Shown here one piece after another: positions 41,901 to 53,158 of a stretch of 64,000 bases of DNA. A program made the position numbers and the translations under genes. Source of the stretch: Siderastrea siderea (taxonomy: Eukaryota > Cnidaria > Anthozoa > Scleractinia > Rhizangiidae). The stretch spans positions 17,083,183 to 17,147,182 of the forward strand of contig OZ034972.1 of NCBI GenBank assembly GCA_964030785.1, in the 5' to 3' direction. Under the pieces are notes generated by a model, which worked only from the letters and a program-made list of their open reading frames with translations, searched no databases and was not told where the DNA came from. How positions within the stretch are numbered: the stretch's first letter is position 1; each line of letters begins with the position of its first letter.

Positions 41901-44143
41901 CTGATCTCGGGTTGAAAACGCTGTCTTGTAAAACCTCGAGCACTTTTCTGAATATCGCTAAAACGTGGTACGCCCAGTGTGAAAATGACAAAACGTGGTG
42001 ATGCTGGGCTCAAAACGCTGTTTTGATACTTTGTACAAACTTGTGCACTTTGCTGAAAATCGCTCAAAATTCGTGCGCCCAGTGCGAAAATGCTAAAACG
42101 TGCTGATCTCAGGCTAAAAACGCTGTTTTGAATAAACTTGCGCACTTTGCTAAAAACTGTTAACAAGTGGTGTGCCCAGTGCAAAAAATAACAAATCGTG
42201 CTGATCCCGGGTTGGAAACGCTGATTTGTATAAACCCTTGCAATTTGCTAAAAATTGCTAAAAAGTAGTGTGCCTAGTGGGGAATCGACAAAACGCGCTG
42301 ATCTCGCGCTGGAAACGCTGTTTAGTACAAACTCGTGTACTTTGCTAAAAATCGCTAAAAAGTAGTGCACCCAGTGCAAAAATGAGAAAACGTGGTGATC
42401 TCGGGCTAAAAACGCTGTTATGTACAAACTCGTGGACCTTGGTGAAAACGCTAACAAGTGGCGCACCCAGTTCGAAAATGACAAAAGGTGCTGATCTCGG
42501 GGGCTGAAAACACTGTTTTGCACAAACTCATGCAATTTGCTAAAAATGGCTAAGATAATGTGCGCTCAGTGCGCAATTGACAAAACGTGCTGATCTCGTG
42601 GGCTGAAAACGCAGTTTTGGACAAACTGGTACACTTTCCTAAATGTGGCTAAGAAAAGTTGCACCCAGTGCGGAAGTGACAATACGTGCTAATCTTGGGT
42701 TGAAAACACTGTTTTGTACAAACTCGTGCACTTTGCTGAAAATCGCTAACAAGTAAAGTGCCCATTGGGAAATTCAGAAAACATGCTGATCTCGGGCTGA
42801 AAATGCTGTTTTGTAAAAACTCGTGCACTTTGCTAAAAATTGCTAAAAAGTAGTGCGCCTAGTGCGAAAGTGACAAAACGTGCTGCGCTCGGCCTTTTTG
42901 TAAAAACTCGTGTACTTTGCTGAAAGTCCCTCAAATTGGTGCACCCAGTGAGAAAATGACAAAACTACCTGATTTTCGACTGAAAACCCTGGTTTGAACA
43001 AACTCGTACACTTTGCTAAAAATGGCTAAGAAGTGCGGAATCGACCAAACGTGGTGATCTCCCGCTGACGACACTGTTTTGTACAAACAGATGCACTTTG
43101 CTGAAAATTGCTAAAAAGTAGTGCGCCCAGTGCAAAAATGACAAAACGTGCTCATCTCGGGCTGAAAATGCTGTTTTGTACAAACTCGCGCACTTTGCTA
43201 AAAATTGGTAACAAGTGGTGAACCCAGTGCAAAAATGACGAAACGTGCTGACCTCGCGGGCTGAAAACGCTGTTTTGGACAAACTCGTGCCCTTTGCTGA
43301 AAATCACTCGAAATTGGTGCACCCAGTGCAAAAATGACAAAACGTGCGGATCTCGCGCTGGAAACGCAGTTTTGTACAAACTCGTGTACTTTGCTGAAAA
43401 TTACTAAGAAGTGGTGTATCCACTTTGAAAATGACGAAACGTGCTGATCTCGGTGGCTGAAAACGCTATTTTGTACAAAGTTGTGCACTTTGTTGAAAAC
43501 CGCTATAAAGTGGTGTGCTCGGTGCGAAAATGGCAAAACGTGCTCATCTCAGGCTGAAAACGCTGTTTTGTACAAACTTGTGTACTTTGCTCATATCTGC
43601 TAAAAAGTAGTGTGCACAGTGTGAAAATGACAAAAGGTGCTGATCTCGGTGGCTGAAAACGCTCTTTTGGACAAACTCATGCACTTTGCTGAAAGTCGCT
43701 CAAAATTGACGCCCCAATGGGAAAATGACAAAACGTGCTGATCACGAACTGAAAAGGTTGTTTTGCACAAAATCGTGCACTTTGCTAAAAATGGCCAAGA
43801 AGGGGTGCGTGCAGTGTGGAATTGACAAAACGTGCTAAGCACAGCCCGAAAACACAGTTTTGAACAAACCCGTGCACTTTGCAAAAAATTGCTAAACAGG
43901 AGTGTGCCCGGTGCGAAAATGACAAAAGGTCCTGATCTCATGCTGAAAACGCTGTTTTGTAAAAACTTGTGCACTTTGCTCAAAATAGCTAAAAAGTGTT
44001 GTGCCCAGTGCGAAAATGACGAAACGTGCTGAGCTCGCAATGGAAGCGCTGTTTTGTACAAACTCGTAAGATTTTCTGAAACTCGCTAAAAAGTGGTGCC
44101 CCAGTGCAAAAATGACAAAACGTGCTCAACTCTGGCTGAAAAA
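38998..44143. repeat. Satellite array S5
   Basis: 5.1 kb. About 40,661-43,316 matches 25,045-27,700 of S3 at an offset near 15,616. About 43,345-44,030 matches 18,860-19,520, the start of S3. It holds an uninterrupted A target (about 41,801-41,823, with one A fewer) and B target (42,931/42,932). Short fragments near 39,665 and 40,040 are abrupt monomer-to-monomer jumps. Confidence 0.96.
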
Positions 44144-44334
44144 GCATTATTGGCCTGACAATTAAAATTTTGATATCCCTCGCTGTCATTGATTAACTTC
44201 AATTTTAACACGTGAGGGAAGAACAATACTCTAAGGGTATCCTTGAATTTTTTAGTGGGTATACCCTCTAGATGCCATGTGCTTCTAGCGATCTAGCCTC
44301 GAGAAATTTGTTGAGTTTCAGAGCTACAATTTTA
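44144..44334 (+). repeat. Split repeat A1 of A3 (complete)
   Basis: 191 bp matching 50,156-50,355. Contains AGGGTAT and ATACCCT in inverted orientation about 19 bp apart, which can fold into a hairpin. Confidence 0.85.
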
Positions 44335-44532
44335 TACCTTTTTCCGCCTTCTTTGTCAGGTAAGTGTGTTTTAGCTCCCCATTTCCTCTACTGATTACAT
44401 TCAGGACCGTTTACGTCTTTCCACGTATTTTTCTTCTGCATATCTTTTGTTGTTACGAACCTTGGGTTCGCTTGCTTCGCTCGTATCCGCCCGCTCATCT
44501 TCGCTTCGGTAGTTCATTATAATTCCGTCATT

Positions 44533-45117
44533 ATGAATAATTCAGTTCGTCCTAAGGCCCTCATCATTGGGCATTCTTTTGTCCGTCGTTTAAAGGACGA
44601 TCTACTGCGGAATTTTGACTCTCGTGCATCCCTTGATTTGGGGCTAGATCCAAGCATGGAGGTTTTGTTGCATGGCGTCTGCGGGCTTCGCGTTACTCAA
44701 CTTCGCCGCATTATTTCCCAGAAAGTTCGCGATCTGTCGCCGGATGCTGTGCTTTTGGAAATCGGCACGAACGATTTCACCCGAAATTGTGGGCTCCGAC
44801 ATTCATGATATTGTGGAATATTTACATTTCTCTTTAGGTATACAAATGATGGGTGTTTGTTTAGTGATACCTCGTAGGGTTCGCGACTCGGGTTTCCCGA
44901 CGCTGGTTTCAATCTTTTGGCCCTGAAACTAAACCAGTACCTTTTTGTGTTGCTGGATGATACTCCTTTCGCTTTTGTCTGGCATCACGAGGAGCTGGAG
45001 TCGCTGGATCGCGCCATTTTGATGCCAGATGGTGTTCATTTGAATTCACGTGGCCAATACAAGCTGTACCGGAGCTATCGTGGTGCACTTTTAAAGGCTT
45101 TACCTTCGTCGTCTTAG
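44533..45117 (+). pseudogene. SGNH hydrolase of A3, two small deletions
   Basis: The start ATG 44,533 and GHS block are intact. An 11-bp deletion inside GAACGATTT/CACCC (about 44,778) shifts frame just after GTND, and a 1-bp deletion at GGGTTTCCCGACG (about 44,896) restores it, so the region between is out of frame. The last part carries DGVH and the normal stop at 45,117. Frame restoration after 12 nt is probably chance. Confidence 0.85.
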
Positions 45118-45849
45118 AATTTTTCACGGGGGTTATGGGCTCTTAATAACTTGCTTTGTGTTTTTACTGTAATAATGTAAGCCTAGAATATTGATTATCT
45201 CATCATTGTTGGCCTGGCGCCCACTTAGCTGTTTTCGTGTCACATGGTTAACGTTCATTTATGGCCTCCTATGTTTGCAGGGCATTTCTCTGCACGTCGG
45301 CCTGGAGCGGACCTACCCTTTTTTGTTTTTATTAACGTTCATTTATGGCCTGCATTATTACTTGATTTGTAGGCCTGGAGCAGCCTTAGCAGGATTAATT
45401 TTCTTTCGATTTTCTTTTGGCCTTTTAAGTTGGCCTGGAGCACTAGTAACTAAGCCATTTGTTTGTACTACTTTATTGCCTGCTTAAAGCCTGATTCCTT
45501 ATTTGTCGGCCTAAGCAGAATTAGCACGTTGCTCTGTTTTAATTTACTTTCTGGCTTCGTGCTCATTTATGGCCTACTTTGTTTTTGTAAGCCTGGAGCA
45601 TACCTTGATTTTACTTTGTTTCTGCTCATTTATGGCTCTCTTTATTTTGCAGCTTCATGGGGTGGCACTTTGCGGCGACACTGTGTTTGTATAGTCTGCC
45701 ATGCCACCCTGCTGCGCTCGTGTTGTAATTGTTTTTATGTTTGTTTTTGTGTGTTATTTGAGCGGTGATCACTTTTTGCAGCAACTTAACCTACAAACCA
45801 GCCTTCTTCGTAGGGGCTCGCTTGTCTGGTTCTTTTTGTTTATCCTAGA
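45118..45849 (+). repeat. Repeat spacer of A3
   Basis: Same short repeats as A1 (about 45,205-45,650) and the same candidate acceptor TTTATTTTGCAG ending at 45,652. Open frames here are not credible genes. Confidence 0.65.
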
Positions 45850-47052
45850 ATGCCTCGTGCTGCCAGAAATCGTCGCCAGGCTACACGCCCCGCCCCACCG
45901 GCCTTGCCTCGCAGCCAGAGGAACATCCAGCCTCCGGCCCGGTTAATCAATCCTGCCACTTCCCTCGATGCTGCAGCAGTGTCTTCCACCGCCACTTCTA
46001 CAATTGTGAGCAGCCTCAACAACACTTTAACCCACACCACACCATCTGTCACCCAAGCAACCAGCACCTCCAACTCCATCATGGCTAGGAGCTCCCTCAT
46101 CCAGGACATCATTCAAGCAGTGACCCACCAGGTGCTGCGGACCCTTTCCACAAACGGTGTGGTGGCTGCCGGTATTAGGCGCCCTCGGCTGCTCCACCTC
46201 CCTTCCAACTATCCCATGATGGGGCTCTTGCTGCACCACTGGGGGCAACCGCGGGGCAGATGCCAGCGTACAGGGGTCGGTGGCATCTGTCCTCCATAAT
46301 CTTTCAGGTGAGCCTTTGGGGGTGGGGGCTCCGGCTCCAGGACAGGACAGGCCCAGGGATGTTTTTACCCCCACGAGTCTTTCCACTTATTGTCGAGTCC
46401 CTGCTAAACTTAAATCCAAAATATGGGCTCATGAATATTTTGATTTTGGTTTGCTACTTGCCAACTCCCCTACGGAGCCACAGTACCATTTGTCTGTCAC
46501 CACATCGGCAGTCTCTGGTTCAGCAGGCCTTCCGACCCTGTGCCTGGAGCCCACTAACAAGGCAAAGCCCCTGACTTCTATGGATGCTTGGACTTCTGCC
46601 TTTCAAATGTTTGTGGGGGTATATACCACCAAATTCCCCCAGGAGGCCCCTGCCCTCATGAAGTATGGTGAGGTGGTTCGCGATTTGGCAGCGCGGGGGC
46701 CAACTGGCGGTATTATGACACCAATTTCCGCTATTTAAAGCAACAACAGCCTGCCAGCTTGGCTTTAAATGAGGTGCACTGGGAGTTGTGGATTCGCTCA
46801 CAGAATCTATCAACCACGAAACCACCCAGGCCATCGAGTGGGGGGGCTAACCCCGTTTTAATCCCCCATGGTTACTGCCGAAAGTTCCATAGTGGTGGTG
46901 CCTGTGCTGGTTGTAATTTCAAGCATGAGTGCCATAAGTGTCATCGGCTACATCCAAGCTCCAAATGTAATTTTCGTCCCCCCAGTGCACCACCCAGCTC
47001 CACCTCTGTCGCTGCCAAATCCCGACCTACCAACTCCAGTCAGGCTAAGTAG
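45850..47052 (+). pseudogene. Gag of A3, frameshifted, with native C-terminus
   Basis: N-terminal frame from ATG 45,850. One base is missing in GGTATTAGGCGCC (about 46,177) and one in GCGCGGGGGCC (about 46,694). The C-terminal frame carries the knuckles (CRKFHSGGACAGC, CHKCHRLHPSSKC) and then a Pro/Ser-rich tail ending at TAG 47,050-47,052. The tail and stop are absent in A1, A2 and A4, so A3 preserves the older Gag end. Confidence 0.85.
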
Positions 47053-48582
47053 GTTAGCTCCGCTACTCACAGGATATTCGATTACCGAGACTCAATTTTT
47101 GATTTGTGGTTTTCAAAGTGGCTTTCCCATACATTATGATGGTCCTGGCAATGCCATGATGGCCCCTAATTTGTTATCGGCCCACCAGCATCCTGAGGTG
47201 GTAGACCAATATGTTGAGAAAGAATTGTCCTCTGGGCGCCTTGCTGGCCCCTTTCCTTGTTCTCCGTTTCCGTATTTTCGTGTGTCACCCCTTGGGGTAG
47301 TCCCTAAGAAATCACCTGGGGAGTTCTGCCTTGTACAGCATTTGTCGTATTCCTCAGGTGCTTCGGTGAATGATTATATTCCCCCAGAACATACTAGTGT
47401 CACTTACGCTCGCATTGATGATGCTGTTCGGCTGATAACTCGGTCTGGGGTAGGTAGGTTTTTGGCCAAAACTGATATCAAGAGTGCTTTCCGCATAATT
47501 CCTATTAGGCCTGAAGATTACCATCTTCTAGGAATGCCCTGGCGTGGACTTTTTTACTATGATCGTTGTATGGTCATGGGCTGTGCTAGCTCAGGTAAAA
47601 CTTTCGAGTCTTTCAGTAGCGCAGTTGAGTGGATTGCCAGGACCAGGCTCCACATACCTTACATGATTCATCTCTTGGATGATGTTCTCATCGTTGCTCC
47701 CACTAGGTCTCTGTGTTCCAGTCAGCTTTCTTGTTTTCTGGACTTGTGTGACTATTTGGGTATACCTATGTCCCCTGAAAAAACTGTAGGTCCAGCGGTG
47801 GTTTTGTCATTTGCCGGTATTGAACTTGATACCATTCGCTCTGAGGCCCGTCTCCCCTCAGACAATTTGCTGCGGTGTGTTGATTTACTTTCAGCATTTC
47901 TGACTCGGAAGAAGGTTACTCTACAAGAATTACAGTCCCTTATAGGGCTTTTGAATTTTGCATGTTCTGTTGTCCTTCCGGGACAGGCATTTCTCCGTCG
48001 GCTTATTGATTCAACTGTCGGCATTAAACGACCACAGCACCTTGTCAGACTTAATTCAGCTGTTAAGTCTCACTTGCGGGTTTGGCTCACTTTCCTGTCA
48101 GATTTTAACGGCTGTTCCTTTTTTATGCATGACCTAATGCCCCTGACGCATCAGGGGCATTAGGTTTTGGGGCTGTTTTTGGTGACCAGTGGTGTTATGG
48201 TGAGTGGCCTGAGTCCTGGAAATCATACAATATCGCTGTCCTCGAGTTTTATCCAATTGTCCTCAGTGTACTGTTATGGGGTCATAGGATGAAAGATAAG
48301 CGGGTCCTCTTTTTCACAGATAATGAAGCATTAGTCCATGTTATTAATAAGAATTCATGTCGGGACCCCCTCCTAATGTCCTTTGTACGGAAGCTTGTTC
48401 TTTCTTGTCTCAAGCATAATATTTTGCTTCGAGCCCGCCATGTTCCAGGAATTCACAATAATTTGGCGGATTCTTTGTCCCGTTTGCAGATGCAGCGTTT
48501 CCAGCAGCTCGCCCCCGCTCACATGCACCCAACTCCGACAGTTGTCCCTCCATCCATGCAGCCTCAAAATTGGAGGATGTAG
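46868..48582 (+). pseudogene. RT - RNase H of A3, broken in RNase H
   Basis: The frame 46,868-48,163 overlaps the Gag end by about 180 nt in the +1 frame. The RT N-terminus (TPVRLSRLAPLLTG) precedes FLAKTDIKSAF, LLDDVLI and LQSLIGLLNFACSV. At 48,133 the sequence for the first RNase H strand and its catalytic Asp (TDASG) is replaced by a palindrome and the frame ends. FTDNEALVHVIN and NNLADSLSR survive in the frame 48,289-48,582. Confidence 0.87.
48133..48164. repeat. Perfect palindrome, 14-bp arms, replacing RNase H sequence
   Basis: CCTAATGCCCCTGA, CGCA, TCAGGGGCATTAGG. The right arm is normal element sequence; the left arm is its reverse complement, found only in A3. About 44 bp present in A1 are replaced. 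Confidence 0.9.
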
Positions 48583-48730
48583 TGACCCACTTAATTAGTT
48601 CTGGTTTGCAGCCATCTTCCATTCCAACCTATCGCCGTGCCTGGAAGCTAGTATCGCAATTTTCTTTTCAGCACTGTCGGTAATCCGTCATCTGATTTTC
48701 CAATCCCTCCAGCGACACTGGCTCTTTTCA

Positions 48731-49516
48731 TTGCCCATTTATATCAGCAAAATTACGCTTCTTCCACGGTCAATACCTATGTTTCCTGCACTGGGTTATT
48801 CGCACTGGCTGGCGGGTGTTTCCGATCCCACCAGAGTATTTTTTATTCTAGAGATGTTAAAAGGGTGTGGAAAGGTTGACCCGTGCTTTGATATGCGGAT
48901 GCTACTCTCCATTCCCATATTAACAAAGATTTTTCAGCAGTGCCCCAGTATTTTGGATTCTCACTACGTTTCCACTATGTTTAAAGCTATGTGTGCTATG
49001 GCTTTTAATGCCTTTTTGCGCATTGGTGAGATCACAGTCACCAAACAATCACCAGCTGTGTTACAGTTGCGGCAGTTGGAAAAGTTGTCTACTGTGCGTG
49101 GGGACACTGAGGCAATAAAGGTTACTTTGTATTCCTTTAAACACCATTACAATGAGCCACCACTCTCCGTGGTTCATACGCGTCAGCCGGTCGTTTGCCC
49201 AGTGGACACCCTCCTTGTTTACCTCCAATTCCGAGGTTGTCGGCCAGTACCCATTTTTCAGCATCTGGATGGGTCACCTGTTACCCGTTCTGAATTTTGC
49301 GACTGGTTGGCAAGGGCAATCAAGAGCTGTGGTCTTAACCCAGACAGATATAAGGGTCATAGCTTTCGCATCGGAGCAGCCTCCCACGCTGCGGAGTGTG
49401 GCTATTCCGAAACCCAGATTCGTCTTTTGGGGCGATGGAAATCAGATGCTTTTAAAAAGTACATTCGCCTACCTAGTTTGCAAAGTACACCTACCTGTTT
49501 CAGCTCTCCTTCTTAG
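48731..49516 (+). pseudogene. Tyrosine recombinase of A3
   Basis: 261 codons open without a good ATG. The catalytic set is complete: LRIGE, GHSFRIG, LGRW, KKYIRLP. It keeps HTRQPV. As in every copy, the N-terminal helices lie in another frame upstream of about 48,790, so the full-length protein is not encoded in one frame. Confidence 0.82.
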
Positions 49517-49913
49517 GCAATTGTTGGTTTGGAATATGGCTGCTTCTCGGCCATGACAAACCAGTCTACAATGGTGGCTGTTTCGTTGTCTGGCTGATTA
49601 TTCTTTAGGGGTTACAGGAGCATAGTTTGCAGGGGCACCTGCGGTCACCATTTAATCTTTTAGTTAGTCCTAATATAAACTTCCAAACAGTTTACAGGGG
49701 TAGCTTGTTTGGAATTTTCTTTGCCTATATGCAGCGCAGTTTGCAGGGGTAACTGTTCTGCTCCTCACAATAATCTGTATTCCTACACATCACTGCAGTA
49801 GCTTGCAGGGGTAGCTGCTTGTCTTTCAGCTTTTTGTTGTCCGTGTTCCTCCAGAGACTAGTCCCTGTTGTCAGTGCTAGGGTGGGGCTGCCCACTTTAC
49901 CCAAGTGAGCTTT
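49517..49913 (+). repeat. 3' non-coding region of A3 with GCAGGGG repeats
   Basis: Same motif series as A1, except that the first copy reads CTACAATGG instead of CTACAGGGG. No gene. Confidence 0.6.
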
Positions 49914-50155
49914 GGCGGTTCATTGCCCTCACCTTTGATGGGCGTAGCTTTTGTTTTATTGTGTCGTTCATTTTTGCAATGAATTTTGGAATATTAAAGC
50001 GGCTATGTGTTGCTTGCACATAGCCAAAATTTATCCAGACAAAAGTTGTGTGTCTTTTCTTCTGGCCCATCAAACTGAGCTACCGCTGACAACAGTAATT
50101 AGCTCCTGTTAAATTTGTTTGAGAAGACATGAACATTCCAGAGGGATAGCGTAAA
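49914..50155 (+). repeat. Split repeat B1 of A3
   Basis: 242 bp with ATTAAA and the GGCTATGTG hairpin. Ends AGCGTAAA, one base different from other copies. Confidence 0.85.
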
Positions 50156-50355
50156 GGCATTATTGGCCTGACAATAAAACTTTTATGATATCCCTCGCTG
50201 TCATTGATTAACTTCAATTTTAACACGTGAGGGAAGGACGATACTCTAAGGGTATCCTTGAATTGGTTAGTGGGTATACCCTCTAGACCTGCATGCCATG
50301 TGCTTCTAGCGATCTAGCCTCGAGCAGATTGTTGAGTTTCAGAGCTACAATTTTA
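50156..50355 (+). repeat. Split repeat A2 of A3
   Basis: Second copy of the element's 5' end, abutting B1. A C/T-rich segment of about 56 bp follows, with TTATATGTTAGGG. Confidence 0.85.
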
Positions 50356-50411
50356 ACCCACCTCCTCCCACATTGTCCTTACCTCCCTCTGTCTCCTTAT
50401 ATGTTAGGGTT

Positions 50412-50652
50412 GCCGTTTATTGCCCTCACCTTTGATGGGCGGAGCTTTTGTTTTATTGTGTCGTTCATTTTTGCAATGAATTTTGGAATATTAAAGCGGC
50501 TATGTGTTGCTTGCACATAGCCAAAATTTATCCAGACAAAAGGTTCGTGTCTTTTCTTCTGGCCCATCAAACTGAGCTACCGCTGACAACAGTAACTAGC
50601 CCCTGTTAAATTTGTTTGAGAAGACATGAACATTCCAGAGGGATAGCATAAA
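50412..50652 (+). repeat. Split repeat B2 of A3
   Basis: Second copy of B, with hairpin. Ends at the satellite junction. Confidence 0.85.
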
Positions 50653-51186
50653 AGCTGTTTTGTACAATCTCGTATACTTTGCTGAAAACCACTAAAAAGT
50701 AGTGTGCCCAGTGCAAAAACGACAAACCGTGCTGATCTCGGGTTGAAAACGCTGTCTTGTAAAAACTCGTGCACTTTTCTAAATATCGCTAAAACGTAGT
50801 ACGCCCAGTGTGAAAATGACAAAACGTGGTGATGTTGAGCTGAAAATGCTGTTTTGTACTTTATGCAAACTTGTGCACTTTGTTGAAAATCGCTCAAAAT
50901 TCGTGCGCCCAGTGCAAAAATGCTAAAACGTGCTGGTCTCGGCTTGAAAACGCTGTTTTGCACAAATTTGTGCAATTTGCTAAAAATGGCTAAGAAAATG
51001 TACGTTCAGCGCGCAATTGACAAAACGTGCTGATCTCGGGGGCTGAAAACGCAGTTTTGGACAAACTCGTGCACTTTGCTGAAAATCGCTAACAAGTGAA
51101 GTGCCCATTGGGAAATTGACAAACATGCTGATCTTGGGCTGAAAATGCTTTTTTCTACAAACTCGTGCACTTTGCTGAAAGTCCCT
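50653..51186. repeat. Satellite S6 between A3 and B3
   Basis: 534 bp. It lacks the monomer containing AAAAGTTGCACCCAG that is present in S2, S4 and S8, but has the AAGTGAAGTGCCCATTGG monomer missing from S2. Confidence 0.95.
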
Positions 51187-51670
51187 TAATGTTCCCAACC
51201 CATGAGAAACAAGAACACAACAATGATATGTGGGTAAGGGGTTAGGAATGAAGTACTCCAATAGCAGGGCAGTGGAACTAAATGCCATCAATAAATGAAT
51301 CACTAATCCGGCTTGGTAAGGGGGTCAAAGCCCCGTCCTCTGCAGGTCACAAAGTCCTGGGAGAGGTTCCTAATCCTCTTCGGGGCTGCAGTCACAATAC
51401 CCCAAAAGAGGTCCTTACTCCCTTTCAGGGCTGCAGGTCACAATATCCTGAAAAGGTCCCTACTCCCCCTCAGGGCTGCAGGTCACAATACCCTGAAAGA
51501 GGTTCCTAGTGCTAAGGGAGTTTAGACTCATGGTTACCATGGCAACCCATAATTCTGTGACTCTATGGGGCCAAGAGTGCCTGTATGGGAGCACTTCATC
51601 CCCACAAATACACAAAGTGTATTCCCCATAGACGAAACAACCCCAACCCCGAAAATAAGTAATTAATTAA
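51187..51670 (-). other. 3' non-coding region of B3
   Basis: Minisatellite at 51,339-51,510 and X-box-like dyad at 51,533-51,546. No gene. Confidence 0.6.
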
Positions 51671-52600
51671 CTAAGTAAAGGTATCACCTAACAACTGATG
51701 GGATACCCCAGAAAGAAGGGAATGTGGGCACTGAACATATCTTTCGTAGCAGTCAGAGGACCACCGCCCAAGTGTTTTTATTAGCCAAGGGGGAAGGCCC
51801 ACAGAAGCAGAGGTTGTGGCAGCCCCAATTCTATAGCTATGTCCCGCATACTGAGATGGTTGAAAACCTGACATAGAGAGAAGCTGCCTAGTTTCAGAGG
51901 TAAGTTCCGCTTTTGTGAGGGGAGCCCCAGACAAGTACTGAAAAGTGGACCTGTTTTGTTCCCCCGGTAGGACAAATAATTTGCTATAGCCAAAACAGGC
52001 TAGACCCTCTGGTCAGTCTTTCCAATAACAATAGTCTGACCCGAACGAAATGGGTCGGTTTCGGATATTTTTATCCTAACTGACATATGTTCAGGGTTTT
52101 GAAAACTGGGGAAAAAGGTTATATCCCCTGGAGACAAGTGGAGTGTACATGAATAGGGTGAGTTGCAGGTCATTTCTCCCAAGCGGAGGAAACCAAAAAA
52201 GGCTAAGGTCATGGCTGCCCATACCAGAATAGAGTCATAGTTAGTGGTGGTTGGGATTGCAAGAAGTTGGAAGAACAATTTCAGGTGGTTTATTGTAATA
52301 GGGAGTCGAATGCGGGTAGAATCGCCCTGGGAACGCTTGATGCCGCGGCAAATCAACTGCAGGCGCAAGAATCTCTTAAGGTCCAGGTCATAGCCTGAGC
52401 GGATATGCAGGTGTCTAACTGCAGCCAGGTAGCCCTTGATGGATGAGTGTTTAATTGTTTTGGCTAAATATGCAACATACTGAATCAGAGTCTCTTCATT
52501 GGTTGGTAAATGAGTTGACTTGTGTGGGCTGTGGAGGGTGCAAAAGTCCAAAAATCTTCGTTCACCAGATGTGTATGGTTGTTTAGTAGAGGCAGCAACA
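51671..52600 (-). pseudogene. Tyrosine recombinase of B3, interrupted
   Basis: The frame 52,000-52,551 is the longest continuous YR N-terminal part here. It reads through the FLRLGEMT Arg and the LHLSPGDI segment deleted in B1 and B2, then stops at TAG (52,000-52,002) created by a GC-to-CT change. A 1-nt loss in GTACTGAAAAGTGG shifts the next part. HSYRIG, GRW and ERYVQ lie in 51,671-51,934. Confidence 0.83.
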
Positions 52601-52607
52601 GAGAGAC

Positions 52608-53158
52608 TTAAGTAATGTGGATGTCGGCATTCAGATCACCAACATTGCCGGGGGTATGGGACATGGGGGCTGGGTCTGCATGAGGGGCCAGTCTGTGAAA
52701 TCGATCCATCTGAAATCGAGAGAGGGAATCCGCAGTTTCATTTGTCTTGCCTTCAATGTGTTCTGCCCTTGGATAGAAGTTATGTCTTAAAGTTAAGAGG
52801 GTAAAATGGCGAACGAGGTCCATAACCCTAGGAATGTGGGATCGGTTAGAGTTTACTATACTGACAACCGATTTGTTGTCACAATAGAAAACAATACGCT
52901 TATTAGCGAACTCATTCCCCCATAGGTGGCATGCTACCACCAAGGCAAATAACTCTTGCCAGGCAATGCTTATACCAGGAGCATTGAGCTGGTGGTGAGT
53001 CTCCCACCTACCCTGAACCCATTTCTGACCTACCATTTCTGAAACCATTTCTGACCGTACCCAAGTGTGCTTGAGGGATTGGTATGGAGTTCTCAGGAGT
53101 CGGAGTCTAGCCATGAAGTAGGGAGGAAAATCCCGGCCCCATTCCAAGTGCGAATAAA
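52608..53158 (-). pseudogene. RNase H of B3, rearranged at its start
   Basis: CDNKSVVSIVN and ADSLSRF are intact in a 186-codon frame, but the first strand with the catalytic Asp is replaced: sequence near 53,020-53,060 has a local duplication of ACCATTTCTGA. Not functional as RNase H. Confidence 0.75.

Larger units (their letters stand above)
44144..50652 (+). mobile_element. YR retrotransposon A, copy A3 (with split repeats)
   Basis: Longest copy (6.5 kb). It keeps the complete A1 repeat, leader and splice donor, and the separate Gag end and RT start deleted in the other copies. It has B1 (49,914-50,155), A2 (50,156-50,355) and B2 (50,412-50,652). Hydrolase and Gag carry small deletions, and RNase H is destroyed by a palindrome at 48,133-48,164. 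YR catalytic residues are all present. The left flank differs from the other copies except for the last 40 bp of the target monomer. Confidence 0.93.
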
